From positions 37,708,946 through 37,772,945 of the forward strand of contig NC_090186.1 in the NCBI RefSeq assembly GCF_024679245.1: 64,000 bases of DNA, read 5' to 3'. A model generated the notes under the pieces. That model did no database searches and had not been told where the DNA came from. It saw nothing but the letters and a program-made list of their open reading frames with translations. This stretch comes from Pseudorasbora parva. Taxonomy: Eukaryota; Chordata; Actinopteri; Cypriniformes; Gobionidae. Made by a program: the position numbers and the translations under genes. Of this stretch, positions 21,942 through 33,266 are shown one piece after another (position 1 is the first letter of the stretch; each line of letters begins with the position of its first letter).

Positions 21942-23544
21942 CTATTTAATTTTACTTTAAAATATCAAATATCAGTGTTGTTTTCTCTTTATTTATTCTG
22001 TTGTATATTCAAAATGAATCCATCAAAAGCTTTTAATACATTTTAATATTTTAAATATTTTTTATTTCATTTTTAATGACTTTAGTAGGCTACTTCCCCT
22101 TTATTTCAGTTATTTGCCAAAGCAACATTTCTAATTTGGGTTTAAATTTTTCTTATAATATTTACATATTTTATTTCAGCTTAATTCAATTATCAAAATA
22201 AATGATTTTAATAGTTTTATTTAACTATAACAACACAGAGACTTACATTTAAGGATGTGATTCAAGCCACAAGGAGCATTTTGGGTAAGCTTTTTGACTT
22301 GTAGAAGTCACCATACAGTACACCCTAGCAACCATGCACTTAAACCGCTCAGCACCTAATGCACTTAAATAAGTTTCTTATTTTCCAGGCATTACAAAGT
22401 GAGAGTGCCCTTAACACAATCCACAGCTTGTTAAATTTGTCCTGTGCCTCTGATAAAACATTCCTCTAACCACATTAATCACTTCCTGGTCCCAGAATCC
22501 CAATTATGATCGGTCTGTGCCTCACATTAACCTCTCTGTTATTACTCAGCGCCGTATAGCCAAAGGAGCCCTGTTAAAGAGAGTAGTTCATCCTGCAAAG
22601 CATCCTGGGTAAACAAGAACCTGCTGCAGTGTCTGCTGAAATGTTTTTCTGTGAGTTCATGACTATTTAAGGGGCTTAAAAATAAGCATAGTTCAGCCTG
22701 AGGTGTTGTTTTATGACAGTAAGGTGTTTCTGTTATCAATGTCTCCCTTAATTTTAGGGACAATGTCCATGACCATCTTGTGGGATGTTCAGTTTAAATC
22801 ATTTATGAAGGTGGCATTTTAACTATTGGGCTTATAGTGCAGTTTACAAGGACCTTACACAGCACTTTATAACTGACACTGTTTACACCTTGTATAAAGA
22901 TATTTCGGGTTATCTGGCCATGGGTAATGAAGTATACGGTGCTAAATTAAAGGGGAACTTTGGTCCGATATTGGATTGGTGTCTTTAAAGGTGCAGATTG
23001 AGAGCTATTTCCATCCCGTTGTTCATATTTGTCATAGCGTAAATAAAAAATAAAACAAATAAAAATATAATAGGCTATAAAATAGTCTGTCTGACTAATG
23101 TAGTCTTTTTATAGAAACACCTCTTTCTATTAATCTTTTTCCCTTACATGTCAAAGTAATATAAACGAGTCTATTGCATTGGAAATAACTCACTGGATGT
23201 TTTCTTAAGTGGTAAAATTATCCAAAGAGCTGATCTCCTTTCAGCAATAACAACGATTTTAACCCTCATCAGTCAACCGGCCGAGAATGACCATCATTGA
23301 GCACCTCTCCCTAAGGCACGAGAGAAATTGCACTATTCATTTCTGTGTCTGCTGAGATCTCACATCTGCTCTGACATTAGTCCGTTCAATTAGTCCCGTC
23401 CTGTCCTCATGGCCTCCCTCTGCCAGAAGTCTGCATCTTCAAATGTGCTGTATTAACATTAATAAATAATGTGGATGCGAACTGTTATTGAATGTATATT
23501 TTTATTTATATTCTGGGGCTGTTGAATGCTTCAATCTGTTATCA
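21942..23544. other. No gene or clear repeat seen
   Basis: AT-rich. Possible single TTAA ends ('ttaaaggggaactttgg' near 22949, 'taaaggtgcagattg' near 22987) have no partners. The minus frame 22542-22763 has no known motif. Confidence 0.4.
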
Positions 23545-23845
23545 ACGAGTGTGCAATGTCGTGGAATGTATACGGCAAAACTCATTTTGGCGTGCATATG
23601 ATACGCTGTTTTTCGCGTGCATATGATACGCACTTTATGGCGTATATATGACACGCGCTTGGGTAGGTTTAGGGTGGTGGGGCGTATATATGACACGCTC
23701 TTGGGTAGGTTTAGGGTGGTGGGGTGGGGTGTTCGTATGTATAATACGCCATAAAATGCGTGTCATATGCACGCGAAAAACAGCGTGCCATAGACACGCC
23801 AAGATGAGTTTTGGCGTATACATTCCACGACATTGCACACTCGTA
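23545..23845. mobile_element. Foldback (palindromic) MITE
   Basis: The two halves are near-perfect inverted copies: 'acgagtgtgcaatgtcgtgg' at the left is matched by 'ccacgacattgcacactcgt' at the right, and the symmetry continues inwards for more than 100 bp per arm. The centre holds two direct copies of a roughly 45-bp unit with 'cttgggtaggtttagggtgg'. The transcript or single strand could form a long hairpin. No coding capacity. Confidence 0.85.
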
Positions 23846-24453
23846 CTATTTATACGCATTTTTGTGAGAATACCCTGGATAAAGTAGTTCCAGGCAGTTC
23901 TCTACCGCATTACAGTTCCATATCATCTCGCCAAATGATTTCAGTCATTGCGAAGGTCCTGCGACAGCCTACAACAACAAAACCAAAACTTCACTGACCA
24001 AGCAAATAAATAAACAAGAAGATAATAATAAACTATTTCCATATTTTTGGCCACAAAAATATGCTCTATTATGTATGGAAAGGGCATGCTCTCTTTCTCT
24101 CTGTTTATTTGTCCCAAGCGTCTTGCGTTTTAAAGTCCTCATGAAATCAAAATTGACCATATTTACTTTGCTAGCGCAAATTGCTAGTTTTGTGGTGAAC
24201 AATCTATCCATTTAAGTCAATCCATCGGAACAAGTCAATCCGCATCAAAAAATTATTTGGCTTCTTATCTTTAATCAATATCTGAAAATGCCCCTCCGCT
24301 CTACATTGGTAGGCCTTTTTTGATGACGCCTGTTTGACTTGATGTCCTTTTATGCATAATAAATCTTTTTTTTTTTTACATTTTGGCGCATGCGCCACCA
24401 ATCAACATCATCAAGATGAGATTCGTTATACCGATTATTTATCTTCATAGATT

Positions 24454-25844
24454 TTAAAGGGGGGGTGAAACACTCAGTTTCAGTCAATCTCATGTCAATC
24501 TTGAGTACCTATAGAGTAGTATTGCATCCTTCATATCTCAGAAAAGTCTTTAGTTGTATTATATTTATAAAAGAAAGATATAGGCTGTACCGAGTCTTTC
24601 CGGAAAAAAAAAGCGAGTGGCTGGAGGCGTATCGTGTGGGCGGAGCTAAAGAATGACGAGCGCGGAGCTACTGCACGAGAGCTTCTTAAAGCTGACATCC
24701 TCAAGCGTGGAAAAGAAAACGTTACCCTAATAAACCATGGCTATCAATCAGATTCAACTAATACATGATCCAGAATCAGATTCGGAGGCTGAAATAAATT
24801 GAACAGGAGAAGCAACAACAGCAGGACGTCCGTCTCTGTGGTATGGACTGTATTTAGTGGGCTGTCAACATTTGTGTGTGTTTACTCGCAGTTTATGAGG
24901 ACATGATTTAGTTTATGGACTATTGTATGCGACTAAACCTTAGCAGTAGCAAGCAAAACGGTTTTGCACGTCAGACTAGTGTAACGTTATACATAGAACA
25001 ACAATGGAGTCCGTTAGCGCATTTGAATGACGAAGCACGCTTTGTGAGAACGCTGGGTTTATGTTTGGGTGGTTTTACTGACACCTATAACGTTAGTGGT
25101 CAGCTAAACAAATGTATTTAAACACACACCATAGATCGCATGCTCCATTGATGAATTAACTAATGTTATACGCGATTGTGTCGTTTACTGATGTTTACTC
25201 ACGCGACGATAGCCAACAGCATAGACATTTGAAGCAGTTTAACTCACCGCCTGTTTCCAAAGCACGACCGTGAACCTTTATCACTCGGACCGCTCCTTTC
25301 AAAAACACACTTCTTTGGTATGATTTGGTGAAGTCCTGTGACAGCAGTGACCGTGGAGATCCGCGATGTTGTGAAGCTTCCCGTCATTTCTGCGTTCAAA
25401 TCGGTTCAAATGCAGCGCTGCCTTCCCGGAATGCTGTGCTGAAGCGTTGAAGTCGCTTGATGTCACCCATAGGAATAAAGTGGAGCGCGGCACGGACTAT
25501 AAAGACAGAAGTGTTCACGGACGAGTGGATCTGCAGCTGAGCGAGTGTTTATGGCCGTGTATTTGCTCTCTCGCCTCTAGTCACGCGCGGGCGCACCCTA
25601 TGGGAGAAGAGCCCGTACGGCCCATACAAGGACCTTCCGCTCTAGTAACGTCAAGCCGAGCCATACTTGGAAAAAACTCTCCGAAACTTGTGAGTAACCG
25701 GAAGGAGTATTTTTGACACAGAAATACTCCATCAAACGTCTAACATTAGTTTTTGAAACTTTGTCTATGTTTAGGATGGGAATCCAAGTCTTTAACAGTG
25801 TAAAACGCTCAGTATGCATGAAACAGCATTTCACCCCCCTTTAA
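24454..25844 (+). mobile_element. TTAA element nested in the Kolobok-like element
   Basis: Ends 'ttaaagggggggtgaaacac' and 'gcatttcacccccctttaa' are inverted and TTAA-bounded, giving 1391 bp. The interior is mostly non-coding, with CpG-containing promoter-like stretches. A short frame at 24737-24802 may be a leftover first exon of a cargo gene. Insertion into 24130-28075 makes this the younger element. Confidence 0.85.
24737..24802 (+). pseudogene. Possible leftover first exon of P2X7-tail-like cargo gene
   Basis: ATG in a good context ('aaaccatggc') opens 21 codons, MAINQIQLIHDPESDSEAE.., then TGA. The acidic PESDSEAE stretch resembles the N-terminal region before the first Cys cluster in P2X7-tail-like proteins (compare RPYMFEPLPAEE at 27830-27652). 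No Cys domain follows. The link is weak and rests on composition and position in a TTAA element. Confidence 0.25.
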
Positions 25845-25882
25845 CGTTTTGTTGAAAGATAAATAACTTATTTAAATCAATT

Positions 25883-26074
25883 ATGTCTCATGTAATCGCT
25901 GATGATAAACCAGCGACTCTTGATAGATGTGGCAAAACTGAGCCTTCAACATCAGACCTCTCAGTTGAATGCTTTCATAGCTTGATTCGGAAATTTGCTT
26001 CAAAAAATGTGCCATACTCCTTTGTGGGAGGTGACGTGACGGTGACGAAAGTACTTCCTGAGGAATTAAAATAA
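25883..26074 (+). pseudogene. Fragment resembling transposase C-terminus
   Basis: A 63-codon frame contains DLSVECFHSLIRKFASKNVPYSF (split here by eye into VECFHSLI, KFASKN and PYS). These blocks resemble the 'VE.(F/Y)HSL...YA.K...YS' motif near the C-terminus of long transposases from cyprinid TTAA elements. It ends KVLPEELK then TAA. It sits just downstream of the nested element and converges with the minus-strand gene. Everything upstream of the motif is missing. Assignment is from recalled motif shape only. Confidence 0.35.
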
Positions 26075-26696
26075 TGAATCATTAGTTTATAGTATGTTAT
26101 GTCAGTCTATTTTAATTTATTTTATTTCATTTCAAGTTTTAAATACAATGCAACCAGGGGACTGATGCTATAACGAGGGGGGCTGCAGCCCCCGCAGCAC
26201 CCCCCTTCCCGTGCTACTTTTTGTGAGAATGCTCAACAGGTGTATATAATTTATCCACATAATTAATAACACCTAACTCAAGTCCCTCTCACCAGTTTTA
26301 TCCTTTTCATATCTAATTTTAACGATGTAGGTTGCTCCTTGCTGCTCTTCACTACAATGAAAATGCCAGTCTTGAATATGCAACCAGAGTCAAGTGGCCA
26401 AAATACAAAAAAGGGGAACATTCCCTTTTCTACACAAAAACAGCACCAACATACAGTAAGTATAATGATAATATAACCATCTAATAAATATGGAAACCAT
26501 GTTGATATTCTGCCTAAAAAGATATTAAATTATTCTGTACATTCCATTGTGTGTGTTGCATATAGAAAATGCTGTTTGATTGACCACAATGTTGTTTGAT
26601 CCCTACTGTGGAAAACATTTTACAATGTCTATTATAAAAACTACCATGTTTATTGTATATTTCTTTTTATAGACTACGTGGAGACACTGCTAAGTC

Positions 26697-26736
<40 letters not shown>

Positions 26737-26757
26737 TGTGTGTGTGTGTGTGTGTGT
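26697..26757. repeat. (TGCG)n-(TG)n short tandem repeat
   Basis: About ten TGCG units followed by about nine TG units. It lies between the two convergent coding remnants. Confidence 0.95.
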
Positions 26758-26876
26758 TATTTTAGTGTAAAAAGTTGTTTAAAATATTGTAAATGAAAAA
26801 TCAAGTGAAATCACATAATTTTGTCATTATTTATTACAAACAATTACATACTACTGTTTGCTGTAGCGAAGGTAGC

Positions 26877-27830
26877 TTAAATCCATTGTAACTTTCTGAT
26901 GGAAATGTGGATCTTATTTTTACAACATGATAGAAGGACAATATGTATTTGTTTGCCCAAGTATCCCCAACACCATCTGACAAAGGTCCTGTAGGCAGTG
27001 TGACGGTATCGCCTAAAGACAAAAAAATAAATAAATAAAAATATTTGTAAAATGTAGATAATGCATTGACTGCAGGGCAGAAACCGAAATTTTGTATGTC
27101 AATATTCACTTACTCTTCAATAATAAAAACATGCTCATAATCTTGGTCGTAGTCCCCATAATACTGTACCATAGATGAATATTCTACGTGAAGAACCCAT
27201 GGGTTCAAGCAGACAGCTTCAAAACCTGGGTGTTGAGTCATGCATCCAGATTGCAGGCCTGCTTCAGCACATTTGTCCACAACCTATGAGAAATATAACA
27301 ATTATGTATACAATAGTTTTGGTATCTAGTAATTTATTATGTAGTATAAATGTCATCTAATAACATAGGCACTGTACAAATTATTTTGGCATGCTATATT
27401 CAGGCCTGCTCTGCGGCTGTGTCACTGGTTAATAACATTTTACCCATTCACTGCACTTTTGTCACAAACCTGCCTAACCTCCCTACAACACAGTCTTTCA
27501 GGACCAGTGTCCATGTTCTGGCAGTAGCCACAGGAGCACCTGAGTGAGAGGCATGGAACAGTACAAGACAAAGCAAAGTTGCTGATCAATCATGGTTCTC
27601 TGCGTTATCAGTAATAAATACAATAGTTTTATAACATAAAATTTGTGTTACCATTGGGACATGTGGAGATGCTCTTGAGGGTGAACTTGTTCCTGAGTCT
27701 CCACATCCAGGTGACTATCAGTTTCCTCCGCAGGTAACGGCTCAAACATATAAGGTCTGATTCCCACAGAATGATCCACCCGTCTACTCCTGTTCTTCTT
27801 CCCCATCTTCCTGCTCTTTACTAATGCCAT
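26877..27830 (-). CDS. P2X7 C-terminal (ballast) domain-like protein, four exons, transposon-borne
   Basis: Exons on the minus strand are 27830-27652, 27539-27479, 27283-27114 and 27012-26877, total 546 nt (181 aa plus stop). Every junction is GT-AG (donors gtaaca, gttagg, gtaagt) and phases agree (2, 0, 2). Residues 1-60 include RPYMFEP. Residues 60-80 read WCSCGYCQNM..ERLCCRE. Residues 94-111 contain CMTQHPGF and CLNPWVLH. Exon 4 reads RYRHTAYRTFVRWCW and later SCC. Cys at 61, 63, 66, 77, 78, 85, 94, 105, 151, 166 and 167 mirror the zinc-binding, Cys-rich intracellular tail of P2X7. There are no transmembrane segments, so this is the tail without the channel. After SCC the frame shifts at a T5 run (A5 in coding sense, 26917-26921): the expected end KIRSTFPSES and YNGFK continues in the next frame while the actual frame ends at TAA 26877. 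It is therefore either slightly broken or has a short alternative end. Confidence 0.65.
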
Positions 27831-28075
27831 GCGTTAACGAGACAGCTGGCAGTGTATCGCTCGGAGCGTAATCCTCAACAAATGATGGCAAACTTGCGTT
27901 CAGATCTGCCTTCATCTCTGGATGAAATGCCTACCTTTCTACATCCAATCAGGTCACGGGGAAAAAAAACAAGCCACGCCCTCTGTTCTGCTCATTTAGA
28001 ATTTCGTTTCTCTCGAAAATACGTCAAATCACTGAAATAAAGTCGGTTGCAACTTCCGTTTCACTGGGACTTTAA

Positions 28076-28250
28076 CCTCGCGTTTTTGAAGGAGCGCTCT
28101 GAGCGCATCAAGTTGAAAACAAAATCAACTCTGAGCGGAAAAGCGCACAACGTCATCGCGTTTTTTTTTAATTTTCCAAACGAATTAATGGAGAGGCGGG
28201 CCTTCTGTTGTGGTGACCGTTACCTTGATTAGACTGATTCAGGGATTTCA
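28076..28250. other. Spacer between elements
   Basis: CpG-containing sequence with 'gcgctctgagcgcatcaag'. No gene recognised. Confidence 0.3.
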
Positions 28251-28733
28251 CATAGACTGTAAAAAAATATGGACGTAGTGTCCGTGACGTCACCCATAGG
28301 ATCCTGCAATTTTGATGCATATAGTAGAGACGAGCTGGCCGTTGCCATCTTGGCAATGTGTCATCTCGCGTCACTCCCAGATAACAGAAAATGGGCAAAT
28401 AGGTTGGGGCGTAGGCGGAGCTGAGGTGACGCGATGACTAATAGACAGCAGACAAATGGCTATCCACCTGTCAATCAAAGTGGCCACGCCCTTAATTATG
28501 CTGAATTTTAAGGCTTAATAAAATGGAAATAGTTATAAAAAAGACCCCCCTCAATGTTTTCATGAAGGGCAAAATTAGCCATATAGACCAAAACTACAAT
28601 TTGTAAGAGGCTGTTGGGCACTTTAACATGGAGCTCAATGAGATTCTGAGATTGGAGCCTGTATAGTGGTCAGCCGAGGAATTTAAGTTACTTCCGTACT
28701 GGCTTTATCAGAAATTGGGGGAGGTTGCCGCTT
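28251..28733 (+). repeat. Interspersed repeat 'catagactgtaaaaaa', copy 1
   Basis: It starts 'catagactgtaaaaaaatatgg', contains 'gtgtccgtgacgtcacccatagg' with a full CRE-like TGACGTCA, and ends 'ggaggttgccgctt'. It matches 58905-59422 in reverse orientation along its length. Part of its tail ('gaggaatttaagtta...gttgccgctt') is repeated at 28994-29059. No clear terminal inverted repeats, so the class is undecided. Confidence 0.75.
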
Positions 28734-28985
28734 ATAAAGTGGGGCCAAATATTCGACAAATAGTAGAAAAGAGTTATTTTACGTTCTAATAATATTTCAC
28801 AAATACTGTTTTTGTTGTATTTTTTATCAAATAAATGCAGCCTGGTTAAGCATAAGACTTATTTCAAAAACATTAGAAAGATATTATTGACCAAAACTAT
28901 TGACCAATAGTGTCTGTGGATAAAAATAATAATAATAACAATACTAAATAAGAGTAATAGTGGTCTTACATAATAATAGGAAAAT
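28734..28985 (+). repeat. 250-bp repeat, copy 1
   Basis: It starts 'tataaagtggggccaaatattc' and contains 'aatgcagcctggttaagcataag' and 'caatagtgtctgtggata'. It is repeated with small changes at 30411-30668, 1.68 kb away in the same orientation. Internal phrases belong to the common fish repeat noted at 7619. Confidence 0.7.
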
Positions 28986-29059
28986 GATTGGCCAGTCAAG
29001 GAATTTAAGTTACAGTACTGGCTTCAACGGAAATGGGTTGCCGCTTGGGATTTCCTAGC

Positions 29060-29829
29060 AACATAAACAAAACAAATTCTCTTGTTTTCTTTAGATGCTC
29101 CTGCACAAATGTTGTAATGCTGTGGTAGGCCTATGCCGTTTCTGTTTACAAAGCCTGAAGGGAACCAGAAGTTGAACCATCATTGGCGACTATAAACAGC
29201 GAGATAAATGGATACGTTCCTCACAAATCAACTAATTTACACTATAATCGATTACAACGACGCACCATTGTATGTATATGTAATTCCTACACACAATAGT
29301 TCAAAATCGTACTTGTATTTTGCATTTGTCTAATACATCTGTATTATAACACATACTTTGAGTAAAACTTTTTATTTAAAAATGTCCTTACAGTATCGGT
29401 TATTCCTTTTGTACAAAGGAACACAACAAATGGCTTTAATAATAACCACAAATGGGCTTTTTCTCTCTTGAAATAGCAGGGCCATTAAAGTGTATTCCCT
29501 CTGAAGGTTTAAGGCTATGACTGGCTGAGTATGACCTGAAAAGATTAGGAACAAATCAGTCACATTGGCCCTCAGGTGGTGCACTTGTTGACAGGACTGT
29601 ACACAGAAGCTTTGCTTTGGTCACTCGTCCCAGACTGCTGTAGGAAATTTGCAGTAGAAGAGTGAATGATTAATCACCAGACGTAGCATAATCGAAAAGA
29701 GGTCTGAAATAATGAATATAAAATCTGACTTGGGTTCTGATCACAAGTGGTCAACCATACAATAGCTACTTATTAGACATGCAAATTCATTTCTTATGAC
29801 CACATCTGAAGCGGACTTTCCCTGATTTA
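29060..29829. other. No gene seen
   Basis: No motif recognised. The minus frame 29372-29584 is unsupported. Confidence 0.4.
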
Positions 29830-30410
29830 ATTTTTCCTGAAAGAAATTAACATTTGTATTCAGCAAGGATGCTTTAAATTGATCCAATTTAAGTTTTTTA
29901 TTTTAAATTAATGCTTTTTGGAATTTATATCCTGAAAGTCTAATCCTGAAAAATATTGCATTCCGGTTTACACACGCAAAAAAAGTGTATTTTAAATATA
30001 AAAAATAATAAATCAACATTTTAGAATGATTTTTGAAGGATCTTGAGACACTAAAGACTGGAGTAATGATGCTGAAAAATCAACTTTGCATTACAAAATA
30101 TTCGGACTTACATTTGATACAAAGCAATTATTGTGTACATACATGTTTTTACATTGTACTTACATTTTTTTAAAAATACCTGCATGTAATTACATCTATG
30201 ATTAATTTCTGTAGATACATGTATAATGACACTTTTGACCCGTACACCTAACCCTACCCTTAAACTGACCTATACCACCACATCTGTCCCTAACTTTACT
30301 CGTATCCCACCTCAATATCAGCAAAAGTGTTTTGCAATACAATGTAACCAAATTAAGTACATTGTACTTATTTTTCTTAATGTAAGTACATAGTAGTTAA
30401 GGTCACGTAA
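29830..30410 (-). repeat. Interspersed DNA-repeat fragments
   Basis: 29830-30110 contains 'tattcagcaaggatgctttaaattgatc' and 'gaatgatttttgaaggatc', phrases of the common fish repeat seen at 15225. 30185-30410 contains 'acctaaccctacccttaaac' and 'taagtacatagtagttaagg', typical of another short interspersed element. Both are fragments without complete ends. Confidence 0.45.
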
Positions 30411-30668
30411 TATAAAGTTGGGCCAAATATTCAAATACAAAATAGTTATTTTACATTCTAATAATATTTCACAATTACTGTTTTTATTGTATTTTTGATC
30501 AAATATATGCAGCCTGGTTAAGCATAAGACTTATTTAAAAAACATTAGAAAAATATTATTAACACAAACTATTGAGCAATAGTGTCTGTGGATAAAAATA
30601 AATAAAATAAATAACAATAATAAATAAGACTAATAGTGGTCTTAAATAATAATAGGAACATTATTAAT
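30411..30668 (+). repeat. 250-bp repeat, copy 2
   Basis: Collinear with 28734-28985 from 'tataaagttgggccaaatattc' to 'aataataggaa', with scattered substitutions and small indels in the AT-rich part. Confidence 0.7.
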
Positions 30669-31538
30669 TGACAGGTGAGGAAACTATAATATCTGAACGC
30701 TTAATTATGTTGTCCAAGATTGATTTACACAATAAATGTGATGTTGTCACATGCGTTTTTGACTACAGTTTTTGCAGTGATGCCAAAGAAGAAAAAAACT
30801 TGTATTTCTTAAAATAACCATTTTTTTTTTCTTAGGGTAAAGATATTTTAATAATGTAAAAAAACCAATTCCACTAAAAATAAACTTTCTGTAATGAAAA
30901 GGGTACATGGATGTTAAAGCTTCATGCTTCAAAGCTTCTTTTTAGACAGTTATATCTTACTTTAGGATATCAACTTAAAATTAATGTAATATTTTTGATT
31001 GTGGATGAGGTCATATTTTATCTTATATATTCAGCTTAACATTATGCATTTAATATTCATCTAGCACATATTATGGGAATAAGATTCTGTTTTGCATGGT
31101 AAGAACGTCTCTTTAATATTCCATTCATAATTAGCCAACATAAACAGATTTCTGTAACAGCACAAACCTTCCTTCAAACTTAAAATAATGGTGAGACACT
31201 TTCTTTGAACGCTTTCAAATTTGTTTCCTATTTTGTAGTTCTTAGATGCTGACTTGATGCTTTGTGTCTCTGGAGACTCATCAGAGTTTCATCGGGATGC
31301 AGAGCAAAGCTCCAACACTTGCCTTTAAGCAGAAGAGAGCCTGTCACCCCACTGTTTGATGCTGTGCCAAGAGGAATCACGTGGACAGAACGGCAAGTGC
31401 AAATGAAACATGAATATGTATGACTTAATCCAACCACTGCATGTCTGTGCATCTGTCTGAAGGAATATGAAGTTTTTCACCCTTGTAGCCAATCGCCTTT
31501 TGCTTACTGTAATATTAAATTTGCATATTATGTTGTTT
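30669..31538. other. No gene or clear repeat seen
   Basis: AT-rich. Overlapping minus frames at 31228-31546 lack known motifs. Confidence 0.4.
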
Positions 31539-32553
31539 ACACTCACTGGCTACTTTATTAGGTACTTCTTGATAATACAAAAGGTTCACTCTCCTTTTGT
31601 CTTCATAACAGTCTTTGTGGCATAGGTTCAACAAGGTGCTGGAAATATTCCTCAAGATTTTGGTCCATATTAAAAGGACGCAGTTGCTGCAGATTTATTG
31701 GCTGCACTTCCATGATGTGAATTTTCCGTTCTAGCACATCCCAAAGCTGCTCCATTGGATTGAGATCTGGTGACTGTGGAGGTCATTTGGGTTTAGTGAA
31801 CTTATTGCCATGTACAGGAAACCAGTTTGAGATGGTCTGAGCTTTGTTATCCTGGTGAAATTAGCCATCAGAAGATGGGAACACTGTGGTCATAAAGGGA
31901 TGGAAATGGTCAGCAACAATACTGCTATTTTAAAGATGCTCAGTTGGTACTGAGGCGCCCAAAGTGTGACAAGAGAAGATCTCCCACACCATTAGACCAC
32001 CAGAAGCCTGAACCATTACAAGGCACGATGGATCCATGTTTTCATGTTGTTTACTCTAAATTCAGACGCTACCATCTGAATTTTGCAGCAGGAATCAGGA
32101 CTTGTCCAAATCTGGTAAGTCCATGCAAATTTCAGCCTCGGTTTCATGTTCTTAGCTGACAGGAGTGGCACCGGTGTGCCTTCTGCTGCTCTTGCCCGTC
32201 TGCTTCAAGGTTCAATGTTTTCAGAGATGCTCTTCTGCAGACTTTGGTTGTAACAAGTGGTTATTTGAGTTAGTGTTGCCTTTCTATTAGCTCAAACCAG
32301 TCTGGACTTTCTCCTCTGACATTATTAGATCTGCCACTTACTGGATATTTTCTCTTTTTCTGACCATTCTCTCTAAACTGTGCATGAAAATCTCACTAGA
32401 AAATCACTGAAAAATCTCAGTGCTGACAGTTTCTGAAATATTCAGACCAGCCCATCTGTCACCAACAACCATCCCATCTTAATTTAAGTCACTTAAATCC
32501 CCTTTCTTCCCCATTCAGATGCTCAGTTTGGACTTTAGCAGATCTTGACCCTG

Positions 32554-32812
32554 GCTGAATCTGAAATTGTCCCCTATACCCTCAAATAGGGCACTATTTG
32601 AAGTGGCAGCCATTTGTATTGGTGTCCAAAACCATAGTGGACAAGTGCACTCATACTATCCCATTGCACTGCAATATCGAGTCTACAGCCGATATATACG
32701 AACAGCTGTCCGGATTTGCTAACTTGTTTTCATTCACTTCTTCAAGTGAACTGTATTAGTGGACTAACGTAGGGAATAGTGAATGAGGGTTTAGGGGATT
32801 TCAGATTTAGCT
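32554..32812. mobile_element. Short MITE nested in the Tc1-like element
   Basis: Inverted ends 'gctgaatctgaaattgtcccct' and 'aggggatttcagatttagc' enclose 259 bp of non-coding DNA. It interrupts the 5' untranslated side of the Tc1-like element. Confidence 0.75.
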
Positions 32813-33015
32813 CATGCCTACATATGCACTGAGTTGTGTTAACAAGCAGTTAAACAGTAGCCTGACAAGCCAGACCCACATCAAGATGTTTGGTCTGGAA
32901 ACTCACCATAGACAGGGCTCAATCCCAGGGGCGGGATAAACGGTTGTCTTTCAAACTCCCTCTGCACACTATTGGATAGAGCTACAACCAACCAGAGCAA
33001 CGTGAAGCAGAGCTA

Positions 33016-33234
33016 GTTGATATTTAAAATTTCACCAGCTAACTTTTCACCAGTGAAACTTTCGCCGTATCCGGTCAGCAAAACTCCAAACACATCTTCC
33101 TTTTTTAAGAATGAGTTTAGTGCCGTTCTTTGTTCTTTTCTTAGAGAAAAGCTTAACCCCAAGTCTTCCAGAGTCGCAGTCAAAGCTGATTTGAAAGACC
33201 GCCGTTCGCCAGTTTCTGTGTTTACTAGAAGCAC
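33016..33234 (-). pseudogene. RecQ-like helicase fragment captured by a transposon
   Basis: The frame reads LSFSLRKEQRTALNSFLKKE, then DVFGVLLTGYGESF. This matches the start of RecQ-family helicase cores, where a Gln-containing EQ motif is followed by the Walker A loop (usual form PTGYGKS). Here the proline is L and the Walker lysine is E (GYGES), so ATP binding is lost. Upstream residues (ETGERRSFKSAL) are of unknown origin. The frame is open to TAG-free ends but has no helicase body. A second copy lies in 54267-54800. Confidence 0.6.
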
Positions 33235-33266
33235 GCAAGCGCAACTAGTGCCGTCATTATGTTAAG

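Larger units (their letters stand above)
24130..28075. mobile_element. Kolobok-like TTAA transposon carrying a P2X7-tail-like gene
   Basis: The left end 'ttaaagtcctcatgaaat' (24130) and the right end 'gtttcactgggactttaa' (to 28075) are imperfect inverted repeats with TTAA outside (about 14 of 18 positions agree). Between them lie a nested TTAA element (24454-25844), a plus-strand fragment resembling a transposase C-terminus (25883-26074) and a minus-strand four-exon Cys-rich gene (27830-26877). Most of the transposase is gone, so the copy is not autonomous. The pairing of these two ends is inferred; the gene and the nested element are much firmer. Confidence 0.5.
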
